A stretch of 64,000 bases of DNA from Gigaspora margarita (Eukaryota > Glomeromycota > Glomeromycetes > Diversisporales > Gigasporaceae): contig WTPW01000771.1 in assembly GCA_009809945.1 (NCBI GenBank), positions 74,147 through 138,146 of the forward strand, given 5' to 3'. Position numbers and translations under genes: made by a program. Shown here piece after piece: positions 54,760 to 64,000 of the stretch (within the stretch, counting starts at the first letter, position 1; the number at the start of each line of letters is the position of its first letter). The notes beneath the pieces were generated by a model that ran no database searches, was not told the origin of the DNA, and saw nothing but the letters and a program-made list of their open reading frames with translations.

Positions 54760-55250
54760 TATATAATATTTTAAAATTTAATTGTTTATTTATATTGCTA
54801 TTTAAAAGTACTTTAAAATTATTATATTTATGTTGTTACTTAAAAGTACTTTAAAATTATTATATTGACAAATTTTTTATTTTATGTTTGTTACTTTAAA
54901 GTGATATTTTAATTTTTATTGATTAATTTTATTTAAATAATTAAAGTATATTAACAAAATTTTATTTATATTATCACTTAAAAATACTTAAAAATTATTA
55001 TACTGACAAATTTTTTATTTATATTGTTATTTAAAAGTACTTATTTTTATTTATGTTGTTACTTTAAAGTATTTTAAAATTTTAACAAATTTAAAATATA
55101 CTGGATAACAGTCTTATAAGACTGTTATCTAGTTGCATTATAATGTTATCTAGTTGGGACAGTCATAGTCTAGTTGGAACAGTCATAGTCTAGTTGGGAT
55201 GGACAATAGTCTAGTTAGTCTAGACTATTGTGATAATCTAGATTACACAC
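54760..55250. repeat. Two short tandem-repeat tracts
   Basis: 54770-55085 repeats a unit around TTACTTAAAAGTACTTTAAA and ATTATATTGACAAATTTT about five times. 55095-55250 repeats CAGTCATAGTCTAGTTGG-like units and ends in an inverted motif (CAATAGTCTAG/CTAGACTATTG). Confidence 0.7.
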
Positions 55251-55709
55251 TGTTCCAACTCTTTCATAGCTTTGGAGTTCTTTGTGGCCTGTTTGGAGAC
55301 TATATTAGATATCGTCTTGGGTGCCAGATTCTATATTGAGATACTTACCTTTTGTGCCTGTTTTGTTGTCTACCAAATACAAAAAAAAATATCGCATTAG
55401 GTGGCGCAGTAAATTCGTGGTTAATTTTGGCTGGCTCTTTGATATAATTCTGGCTGATCTTTGGGACGCATGATTTAAAGATCCAACTCAGCACCATAAT
55501 AGTGACCTGATAGTGTTTTGAACTATCATGGCACTGGTAGGAAACTGGTAGGGAACTAAAAAGGTTCTATTAGTTTGCCAGTTCTAAATACTTTTATGCC
55601 AGCTTGGAAGCCGAATTATTATGCTCAAAAGTCAGGCCAAAATTATAAAATAGTGCTGAACCGAATTTACTGTGCCTTCAATTGGTTAGTAAATCAGAGG
55701 TATGATGTG

Positions 55710-56125
55710 ATAATACTAGTTGTCCCTAGAAAAACTTGGTATATATTTACTGGAAACGCTTCTAGGGACAACTTTGGTATAGAAGATTTGCTTTCTAAAG
55801 CCTTTCATCTCGTTCTTATCTATCTGTCCCTAGTGTCCCTAGTAACCCTAGTAAAAAGTAAAGTCTAGGAAAAATAATTTGAAACTTTCCTATATTATAT
55901 ATACTATATATGTATGCTATATATGTATGATATATTATATGCTATATATATTAGTATATCAATGTGTAAAAAAATAAAAAAAGTATGGGTGTTTGATTTT
56001 TTTCTAGGGATGCTAGGGACACTAGGGACACCTATCTAGAAGTCTTTCCAGAATTCTAAAAGTGCCAAAAAGCCCACCTTCAATGTCCCGGAAAGTGTCC
56101 CTCACATTTTTTCTAGGAACAACTT
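55710..56125. repeat. Inverted repeat built of GTCCCTAG motifs
   Basis: TTGTCCCTAGAAAAA near 55718 faces TTTTTTCTAGGAACAA near 56108, and CTGTCCCTAGTGTCCCTAG near 55826 faces CTAGGGACACTAGGGACA near 56010. AT-rich text lies between. This is probably a foldback MITE; no target duplication was found. Confidence 0.6.
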
Positions 56126-56134
56126 TCTAAGGCC

Positions 56135-56440
56135 AGCCTCCATTGTATCAGATATTTTTATTTTATCAAGAGTTTGTTTTAATGCTTCTGGTGTCTGCCC
56201 ATCCTGAAACATCTTATCCAACTTTTTCCGATGATAATATGCATTCGAATAGCACTTATTTACATGCAAATTACAAAACCCATATTTAGAAGCCGTTGGT
56301 CTTCTACATCCATCTTGTTTGTATAGAGACCGCTGGTGTCTTTTTTAGTGAATATAACACCCTTCTTCTTGTCTGCTTCCTCGTCTACAAACCTCTCCTT
56401 TATTGGAACGATACTGGCAAATATACTTACCCCCATTTGA
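56135..56440 (-). pseudogene. Cys/His- and Arg/Lys-rich ORF, interrupted
   Basis: The minus strand reads KYICQYRSNKGEVCRRGS and continues with GCYIH, a stop, DGCRRPTA, KYGFCNLHVNKCYS and a basic YYHRKKLDKM segment. Spaced Cys and His suggest zinc binding. One stop lies at a position where Trp would fit (CYIH then stop then KR). It is divergent from the polymerase gene (start 56551), with ~110 bp between. The function is unknown. Confidence 0.45.
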
Positions 56441-58527
56441 TATTATTCTTGAGTAATACTTTGATATCTATAATAATTATTTATTTTTATTTTGAACTTT
56501 TTTGCTAGAGTATTATACTGAAACGGTATACTAGATAACATATCTGAAGCATGACCCAATCTGAGCTTTCAGAGAATTTGGACAGTCCCATCCTTTTTCA
56601 GCCAAAGGCTGAAAAAGATAAAATGGAAGCCCAACTAATTCGCTATTCTGGCAAAAAGTACTTGACGAATTTTTCAACTTTAGATGAAATAGTTAGAAAA
56701 ATGATGATGAGGGATTGTCCGCAATACTTGAAAACGAAATAGCAAATAATCATGATATTTCATTTATGGCCATTGAGAATGAAAGGTCAACAGAAAAGAT
56801 AAATGGAACTTATTGCTATGTATTGTGTCTTTATAGTCATCTTATTAATGGTCAAAAAGCGCTAGTAACTCTTATAGGCATTCGAGTATTCTTCGATATT
56901 TTTGTGCTAGATGGCGAATCTCCCAATAAATGTGAGACAAAAATAAGGGATATTTTATCTGCTAGTATGAAAACCTTTTCAGTAGAGCATATTAAGGCCT
57001 TTCCTTTTCGTGGATACTATACGGAAAAAAATATATATTTACGAATTTATACAAATAGTACTGGAGAGAAAAAGAGAGCCATCAAAGCTGTTCAAGATAA
57101 TAATTTCGAAACTGCTTCAAATGATTTATACTCATTCCACCAAAAGGTGGCTTGAGAAAACGGATTCCAACTCTCTGGGTAGTCTACAATAAACAAATAT
57201 ATATACAAAAAAGGCAAACGGACCAGCCCACTCTGTCCGTATGAATTCCATGTGTCTATAAAAGATTTCTGTCTGCTAGAGGATTTTACAACAATAAGTG
57301 ATCAATTCCCTATTACAGCTCTCTTACAGGATCGTACTCTTGTCCTCATGTGGGATATAGAGATGCAATTACAAGAGTTGGGTGAATTTTCTGAAATCCT
57401 TAATCTGAATCATAATGTTTTTATGATTTGTATGACATTGTATTGGAAAGATGATTCAAAACCACTAAAGCAAATATGTCTTGTCGATGTTGAGACAGAA
57501 CCAGATCTATGCTGGACTACAATCATTTGTGGAAACCAAGAAAATTTGCTGAAAGCATTTGCTCTTTGCTAGCGAGCATTTGTATCTGATATCCAAGCTG
57601 GGTTTAATGATTCTAACTATAATTGGTGTTTTATTATGGAGAGAGCATATCAACTCGACATACTCGAATGGATATGGGAGTGAATGACAGAAAAGTTTGA
57701 AACAAAGGAAGAAATCCTAAAGTGAAAATATCGCGGAAAGATAGGAGTGAAATCTGAAAATGTTTTTAAGGCAAAGAATACTGTTAAGCCTCCTGAGGAA
57801 GGTGAGAAAGAACCGGAGGAGAAAGAATATATAGGCGGTCTGATTAAGATCAAAATTAGTGCAGAAGAGAATTTTACTTCTAGCTTCCTTAAACTGCCAG
57901 GTTGTGTACCAATCGATGTCTGTGTGTACCTCAAAAAACGTTTTCCTCGTTCTGAAGTCGAAAAGGAAGACTCATTTAAATTCTTCTTAAAAAAGCGTGG
58001 TCTTCTCACTAAGGGTGACATGCTATATAATAAAATGTAGAAAATTTATTCAGAAGCGAAAAAAAGCTCATCCCCATCAACTACAAGAAATATTCATGAA
58101 GTAGCAAATTACTGTATTATAGATGCACTGCGCTGTCAAGAGCTTTTGGTAAACCAAAGTATAATAAATGATTATAGAGAAGTTGCTTCCATAGCTTATA
58201 TTTCTTTTTTTGACACACACTATCGCACAAATGGAATGAAGGTATGGAATCTTCTCGACGCATGTGCTATCAAACGAGATATGATAATTAGTACAAGGGT
58301 TTGCAAAAATATAGAAAAAGGAAAATATCCTGGCGCATACATATTTCTGTCTAAAAAAGGAATTGAAACGAGAAGACCTGTAATGGGATTGGATTTTGCT
58401 TCATTATATCCCAGTCTCATCATGGCTTACAATTTCTCTCCAGATAAAATAATACTAACGCAAAAAGAGGCTGATATTGCACAAAATAATAGAAATCACT
58501 TGCATAAGATTGAGTTTCCATTTAATA

Positions 58528-58694
58528 AGGGGCGTGCCATTTATTACATAATATTTTTTACTTAGTAGCCACTCTTATCCATATATGGTGTGATCACTTC
58601 ATCTATTTCAGATTGCTTATGATCATATATAAACATGATAACCACCTCTAACCATGTATCCATAGTAAAAATTACGTAATAAATGGCATGCTCC
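58528..58694. mobile_element. 167 bp MITE in the polymerase gene, TA TSD
   Basis: AGGGGCGTGCCATTTATTAC and GTAATAAATGGCATGCTCC are inverted ends. TA precedes (58526-58527) and follows (58695-58696). Subtracting element plus one TA (169 bp) brings the flanking polymerase frames together, which supports these borders. Confidence 0.85.
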
Positions 58695-59769
58695 TAACCG
58701 TATCATCCAAGCTTGGAGTGTAAGACATAATAATCAGTTAGAAAAGAAGGGTTTATATCCTGTCGTATTAGAGAATTTATTCAACAAGAGAGCAGAGCTT
58801 AAAGCACATTTTGCTCCATTAGGAAAGAAAAAGAAACGACTTGGGAAGATGATAAGTTCAGCTAAAGAAAGAGGAAAAAGAATTCCAGAGAGCTTAAATT
58901 TAGAATTTTTATCCATATGTTTCGATTACAATTATTTAGATTCGAAACAAAGAGCTTTGAAGGTATATATGAATACTTTTTATGGGGAAGCAGGCAACTC
59001 AAAATTTCTAATCTTTCTTCGTGAATTAGCTGGAGGAACTACTTCAGCAAGAAAATACAACCTTAATCTTGTTGCTGAATTTGTATCAAAGAAAGGGTTT
59101 GGGATAAAATATAGTGATATCGATTCTTTGTATCTTACCTGCCTGGATAGGTATTATGAGAAATGCGATAAAGCCTTCTCCAAAAAAGAACTTTCCCAAG
59201 AAGCGTACTGGACTGAAATGGTCAAAATTACTATGAATGTAATGAAAAAGTTGCATGATCAAGTAAACACTTATCTTAGGGTAAAAAGTGGGACGTCTTA
59301 TCTAAACATGGCATACGAAGAGATATTATTTCCCATCTGCTTTACTGGCAAAAAGAAGTATTTTGGGATTGGACATGAGGATGAAATAAACTTTAAACTG
59401 AAAAACCTTTTCATAAAAGGGATAGATACTGTAAAGCAAGGTAAATCCCAGCTTCTCAAATTCATTGGAGAGAGGATTATGAGGGAGGCTATGGATATAA
59501 ATAATATATGCTCAATTCAGAAAATTGTTGAAGATACTCTTAGAGAAGCACAGAACAAGGAATGGGATTTCAATGAATTTATCATAATGGTACATGGAAG
59601 TTTAAGAAAAAAATCTTTGCAACAATTGCTTTATGGGATGTATGAAAGAGAAAAATGAGAGAATTCCTGATCCCAGTGAATAGTTTAGCTACGTAGTTAT
59701 CAAAGGCCCGCCCCTCTATAATGAACAGGGTAGAAAGATACCACACAGAGTTAGAGATTATATAGAGTA

Positions 59770-60103
59770 GAAATAGACAGGGATTAGGATCGATTTTCCG
59801 AACACGTGACTTTCTGGCACCAAATAGTCTTTGAGAAAAAAAATTAATTTATGTTAGGGTTTGGGTATATGTTGGCGGTTAGAATGGCCATTATATAGCA
59901 AAACTGTGCGAGAAAACTTTTTTGTTGGGCCAGAAAAATGATTTGCTAGTCTAATTCTTGCGATAAATATGATTTTTGCAAAGCAAACGTTTGTTTTGAA
60001 TTTTTCTAATCGTGTTATATTACACCCGATCCTGATTTTTGATTGGCTAATTTACAGTCGGAAGATCATGTTTTCAGAAAATCGATCCTACGCCCTGGCG
60101 TTG
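59770..60103. mobile_element. 334 bp insertion in the polymerase gene, 12 bp duplication
   Basis: TTATATAGAGTA occurs at 59758-59769 and 60104-60115. Just inside, CAGGGATTAGGATCGATTTT faces AAAATCGATCCTACGCCCTG. Removal of 346 bp (element plus one duplicate) joins the two polymerase frames exactly. A 12 bp duplication is longer than usual for hAT or MULE, so the superfamily is open. Confidence 0.8.
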
Positions 60104-60538
60104 TTATATAGAGTACGTGGATATAGCAAAAGAGCGAAACATGGAAATAGATATTAATTATTATTTAGGCACTACGGTTAGAATGTGTGCACGCTTTATC
60201 AATGAGGATGATAGCTTCCTACCACCCCCATCAGATAAAATAATGCAGATTAAAGATTCAGATAAAAAAGAGAAGCAAATTGATGTCTATTCCCGAAACG
60301 AGGCAAAAAAATGGCTTAAAAAATATATAAAAGGCTTACAATAAACTTTCTAACCACTCTTAGCAGGATGTGGCAATTTCAGCTAAGAATATTTACAATA
60401 TTATTTATATTTTTTTTGTGCAATAATACTGGCTAATCTCAATTTTATTTCTAGTAGTAGCCAAGTTTAATTTTGCATTTTTCTGAGACACGCCCATTTT
60501 GCAAATTTCTGTACGTGATATTCTATTGTACCTATAAA

Positions 60539-61061
60539 ATGCAAGACGGAATTGACACTAAAGCTTTGGTATATGCCCAAAAGCGTGAAGGCAAGTGCTT
60601 AGCAAAAGTTAGTTCTAACACATATTTATGGGCATACAAAAAGGGTCATCAATGGAAGGCGCCCTATAAAAATATGAAACAGAATTATAGATGGTGCAAC
60701 ATTTGTCCCAATGTACCGAAAAGAACATGCTGATATATATTTGAGGATTTATTAAATAAAAAATTCTCACCCAGAAAACCTAAATTCTTAGAGGGATTAC
60801 ATCTAGATGAATACAATGAAGAGCTAGGCTTGGCTTTCGAATATAGTAATAATTAACATTATCAAATCGTCCCTTTTTTTATCTGCAAGGGCAGATGAAT
60901 CTAGATACACAAATTTGGCGTGATTGGAAAAAAAGAGCATTATGTTATTATGTTATAGAGAAGGAGTAATCCTTATTACAATACCCTATTGCGTCATTGA
61001 CTTAGAAACTTTTATAAGGAGTGCCTTATATGCATTTGGTTATCTCCCAGTACCTACCTAG
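60539..61061 (+). pseudogene. Treble-clef zinc finger plus Vsr-like endonuclease-type gene, decayed
   Basis: From the ATG at 60539 the ORF shows a Cys/His/Trp-rich finger (GKCLAK, WAYKKGHQWKAP, WCNICPN). It continues through an in-frame stop (60731) into a nuclease-like block ([23 protein letters not shown]) and, after another stop and a frameshift in the T run near 60875, ends with ILITIPYC and LPVPT. Zinc-ribbon/treble-clef units followed by a restriction-endonuclease-like fold occur in giant viruses and their relics. The TAG stop overlaps by 8 bp the tail of the integrase gene on the other strand. Confidence 0.6.
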
Positions 61062-62238
61062 GAGGTAACATAGGCTCTTCCTTAATATGCATTAATTGTT
61101 CCCTTACAAAGGGACGTCGAGGTCCTGACTTATCCAAGTAATATAAAACAGGCATAGGAGGATTCTTTCCAACAACAATTCTCCAGATCTTATGCAGGCT
61201 AGGAGACCATATTGGATCTGTCATTCTATGTCATTTGAAAGGATCATTTTTCTATTCTCCAGAAGCAAGCAAAAATCAGATAGTAGTACCCTTTGATAGT
61301 TGCGGTTTATCAACACCTATTGGGCGATTATATTTTATTGATAGTTTGGAATACACCTACTCAAGTTTTGTGGCCTCATTGGGACTTATTCCAATTAACT
61401 GAGTAGTAGTATTATTCATGTTATCAACAATTCTTCTTGCAAATCGTTCACATTCTCTATAGCGTTCACCGGTAGGTAAAAGAAACTCTATTGCATACTG
61501 GTTTTTAAAAACCCTTAATTCAAATGATCCGGCATAATGATCAATCATAGCCAAGCTTGTATGCCTAAAATGTACTTTAATTCTTCGAATGTTAACATTG
61601 TGTTCATTCATTATCAATGTCATGCTTCCCATGAACTCACGTCCTTAGTCACATTGCAATAGCCGAGCCCAGTTAAGAGGATTGTCAGGATTATCATATA
61701 TACTCTTAAATGCTTTCGCGACTTCTTTACTACTTTTTGATGTTAAAAAAATGAAATCTTTATATCTAGTCACGTAGTTTATAACCAATAGTATATAGTA
61801 AAATATTGGACCATTATCCAACAAACCCATATCCACATCTTCATCATATAGTATTTTAATTAAATCGTATTAGTGTACAGAATTCAGTTTTGTAATTTTA
61901 GAGTAACTGGTATAAGGTATATTCTTCGGTGGAGGACGAAAAATTTGATACATTGCTTGGCCATCAAGCTATTTTTTTATATCATTAAATAGAAAGTTGT
62001 AGCTAGCTTTCTTACAAGCGTCCCATAATCTCTTAATATTTTGATAAAGACCCTCGGGCTGATAATACAGCTTCTGTAAGGCAAGATATCAGTCAAGAAC
62101 ACATGCTTTTTGGGAATCAATAAGAATCGTAGGTTTTTGTAATGCCAAATTTCGATCTTTAACTTTTTTACTATTAGCGATTTCTTGATCGAATTCATAG
62201 ACTTTTTGTGGATCGATATAAATCAAAAGTTTTTCCAT
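61054..62238 (-). pseudogene. Integrase (rve, DDE/DDD-type) of Polinton/retroelement kind, decayed
   Basis: One minus-strand frame of 394 codons runs from the ATG at 62238 to the stop at 61054 with no frameshift, but with about eight in-frame stops. An N-terminal helical part is followed by the catalytic core. The likely first Asp is in DVDMGLLDNG, then YYILLVINYVTRYKDF, and the second Asp is in LLQCD (followed directly by a TAA stop and GREF). The region expected to hold the third acidic residue reads AMIDHYAGSF. A C-terminal part (PIWSPSLHKIWRI, PVLYYLD) resembles the SH3/chromo-like tail of Polinton-type integrases. It overlaps the preceding gene tail-to-tail and shares a 19 bp spacer with the next gene. 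Confidence 0.7.
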
Positions 62239-62257
62239 TATACTATAGTAAAAAAAC
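62239..62257. promoter_or_regulatory. 19 bp divergent spacer between integrase and Gag-like starts
   Basis: Only 19 bases (TATACTATAG then A-rich) separate the two ATGs. If both are true starts, the promoters must lie within the opposite coding regions, or the 5' ends overlap. Confidence 0.4.
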
Positions 62258-64000
62258 ATGGAAGAATTACAACAAAGTAATCAAGAACTCCATGAGATAG
62301 TATCACAATTAGCAGAATCAAATAGGAATTTCGAACAGTATCTATATACCTTAGAAAGAATTATCGGCATACGGGAGGAAAGAATACGGTTTCTTGAAGA
62401 AGAGTTAAATAGCACTATTGAACTTTCTAGACAAGACAAAGAAGAATTATTAGAAGAAATTTCAAAATTAAAAAGAATCGTTCGCCAATTCGAGGAAGAA
62501 AATAAAAAGAAAGATAAAGAAATTTCGAATAAGAATGAGTTAATAACCAAATTCGAAGAATGAGAGACAAAATTAAAAAACTGAATACGGGAGATATCTA
62601 AATCAGCTAGAAATACGCCTAAAGCACAAGACTATACAACCAGATTAGTAGATGAAAATGAACGCCTTAAATGAGAAATAAATACAATAAGGGTTAATCA
62701 AATAAATAGGATTAATAAAATAAATCAGCAAAAAAATCGTATTACAGACCTGCTTTGTCAAAATTTTGTATTAGCATTATTAAGATATCGAGATAGATTA
62801 GAACTTAGAAATATACAAGAGGCTTTACAAAATGCACAGGCATGAAATTTTGGCGAAAATGAATCTGATTCTGATAAAAATTCTCTAGACTTGTATAATT
62901 CTAATGATAATATGGGTACAAAAGCTGAATTGGCCGATACTATAGACTGATCCCTAGATAATACAACAATATGTAGAACGATTTTAACAAATCAAATTAA
63001 AAGATCAACAAGACAGATATGTCAAAAATATACTAACCTGCAACAAGATCTGGTAAATGAATAGTGGCACCGAGATACATACAGGCAAGAGCGAGATCAG
63101 GTATTGCTTGATCTTCATCAATTATGGACTAATGCACAAAACCAAGTGAATAGAATGATAGATAATATGGCAAGAAAACAAACCCACATCAGTGAATTGC
63201 TATATAAAAATTTTGCCTTCCAGTTATTGTATCAGCGAAATATTCTCTTTCTACAAGATTGTAGAACAGATGGAGCAATTATTACACATCTCCTAAATCT
63301 TACAAATAATCAATACACCAAATGGAAAAATAAGACTTATACAGAGCACCAGAATATTTTAAATTTAAATCAATAAATTTTGGTGCTACATAATAATCAA
63401 CAAAATCGAAAAAATATGGTAGAGATACTACAACCATTTTTTGACTAGGCCAACAATATCTCAGATTTTCTTGCGAAGCTAAGATTATACTTGCAAAACC
63501 AAGGTGTAGATCCAGCAGATAATGCAGGAGGTCCATCAACAGGAAGAGAAGTAGCTATGGGATATTTAAGAGGCTGTATGAGAGGAAGAACTTTAGAATA
63601 GTTCGATGAAGAAATTACTACAAAGCAAAATTGGGAATTAGCAAACTTACTTAATAATACGAGACAAGCTAACTTAGTAGCTATAAATGGACATATGGCT
63701 ATTCAGATAGGAGCTAATGGAATAAATGAGGCCCTTAATCAACCAGGAAATGCAATAGTTAAGTTAAGAGCCGTAGAAGGTCCTTGGGATAAAGACTGGC
63801 ATATAGCGGGGGCTGATCTACTAATAATGCTTCAAATGCTCCAAATGCTAATGCTAATAATACTGTAGTTGTACCTGGAATCCGTTTTGGTCAAGCCTTA
63901 TAGTAGTTAAAAACTCATTTTTCTATAGTAGAAGAGGAGCTTCAGAATATTATGTATGGAACAATCGGAAAGGGGAACATAACTATAGATGAATTATATA
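62258..64000 (+). pseudogene. Coiled-coil/Gag-like structural-type gene, decayed, runs off the window
   Basis: Residues ~1-150 form a long Glu/Lys/Arg-rich coiled coil with heptad spacing (LEEELN, LLEEISKLKRIV). Later comes a segment typical of retroelement Gag or capsid-like proteins: ISDFLAKLRLYLQNQG, AMGYLRGCMRGRTLE followed by a stop where Trp fits, FDEEITTKQNW, IRFGQAL followed by two stops, and LKTHFSIVEEEL. Frame 2 is kept from 62258 to about 63810 despite roughly nine stops; one frameshift follows near 63811. The 3' end lies outside. It starts head-to-head with the integrase, unlike the co-linear gag-pol order of LTR elements. Confidence 0.6.

Larger units (their letters stand above)
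56551..60344 (+). pseudogene. Family B (delta-like) DNA polymerase, decayed
   Basis: The frame is continuous from 56715 to 58562 apart from stops, and resumes at 58700-59658 and 60117-60341. A frameshift near 56700 links an N-terminal piece. Proofreading motifs are visible: WDIE (ExoI), AGFNDSNYNW (ExoII) and YCIIDALRCQEL (ExoIII). The polymerase core has DFASLYPSLI (motif A), KVYMNTFYGEAGN (motif B), KYSDIDSLY (motif C, normally DTD) and KKKYFGIG. NTFYGEAG is typical of large-DNA-virus and related element polymerases, not of cellular delta. Stops near 57154, 57571, 57679, 57721 and 58038 and two small insertions (58528-58694 and 59770-60103) inactivate it. Both insertions account for the frame changes when subtracted with their duplications. 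No protein-primed (TPR) inserts were noticed. Confidence 0.8.

Overview
The window looks like nuclear DNA of an arbuscular mycorrhizal fungus (Glomeromycotina, Rhizophagus-like). It is very AT-rich. Its real genes have several short GT-AG introns, and the rest is a deep pile of nested, decaying transposons. The assignment rests on gene structure, base composition and repeat style; no search was run.

Layout. (1) 1-29.8 kb is repeat-dominated. It holds a decayed RING-like ORF split by a hAT-type element whose removal restores the reading frame, a ~6.2 kb Mutator-like (MULE) transposon with ~1 kb terminal inverted repeats and a broken transposase, and a ~4.6 kb inverted-repeat composite whose two ends both carry a tRNA-Glu-like sequence. 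A second, truncated direct copy of that composite lies at 24.2-28.0 kb. Many small non-autonomous elements sit in and between these; several have intact target-site duplications (TSDs), some confirmed by an empty site elsewhere in the window. (2) 29.86-40.56 kb is a housekeeping island with four intact spliced genes: a DEAH-box RNA helicase (Prp43/DHX15), an Oca1-like phosphatase, a two-RRM RGG-rich RNA-binding protein, and a mitochondrial carnitine/acylcarnitine-type carrier. The first two are on the plus strand and the last two on the minus strand. (3) 40.6-56 kb is again transposon-rich: MULE-type and hAT-type elements, large foldback palindromes, three SINE-like retroposons with 15-16 bp TSDs, and minisatellites. 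(4) 56.1-64 kb is a cluster of decayed large-element or virus-like genes: a Cys/His-rich ORF, a family B (delta-like) DNA polymerase with proofreading and polymerase motifs, a zinc-finger/endonuclease-like gene, a Polinton/retroelement-like integrase, and a divergent coiled-coil/Gag-like gene that runs off the window. Each is kept mostly in one frame but broken by stops, often where a Trp codon would be expected, plus a few frameshifts and two small insertions.

The four island genes act in separate core functions (RNA processing, phosphate signalling, RNA binding, mitochondrial transport) and show no operon-like link. The 56-64 kb cluster looks like the remains of one or more large mobile elements, because replication (polymerase), integration and a structural-type protein lie next to each other with overlapping ends and a 19 bp divergent spacer.
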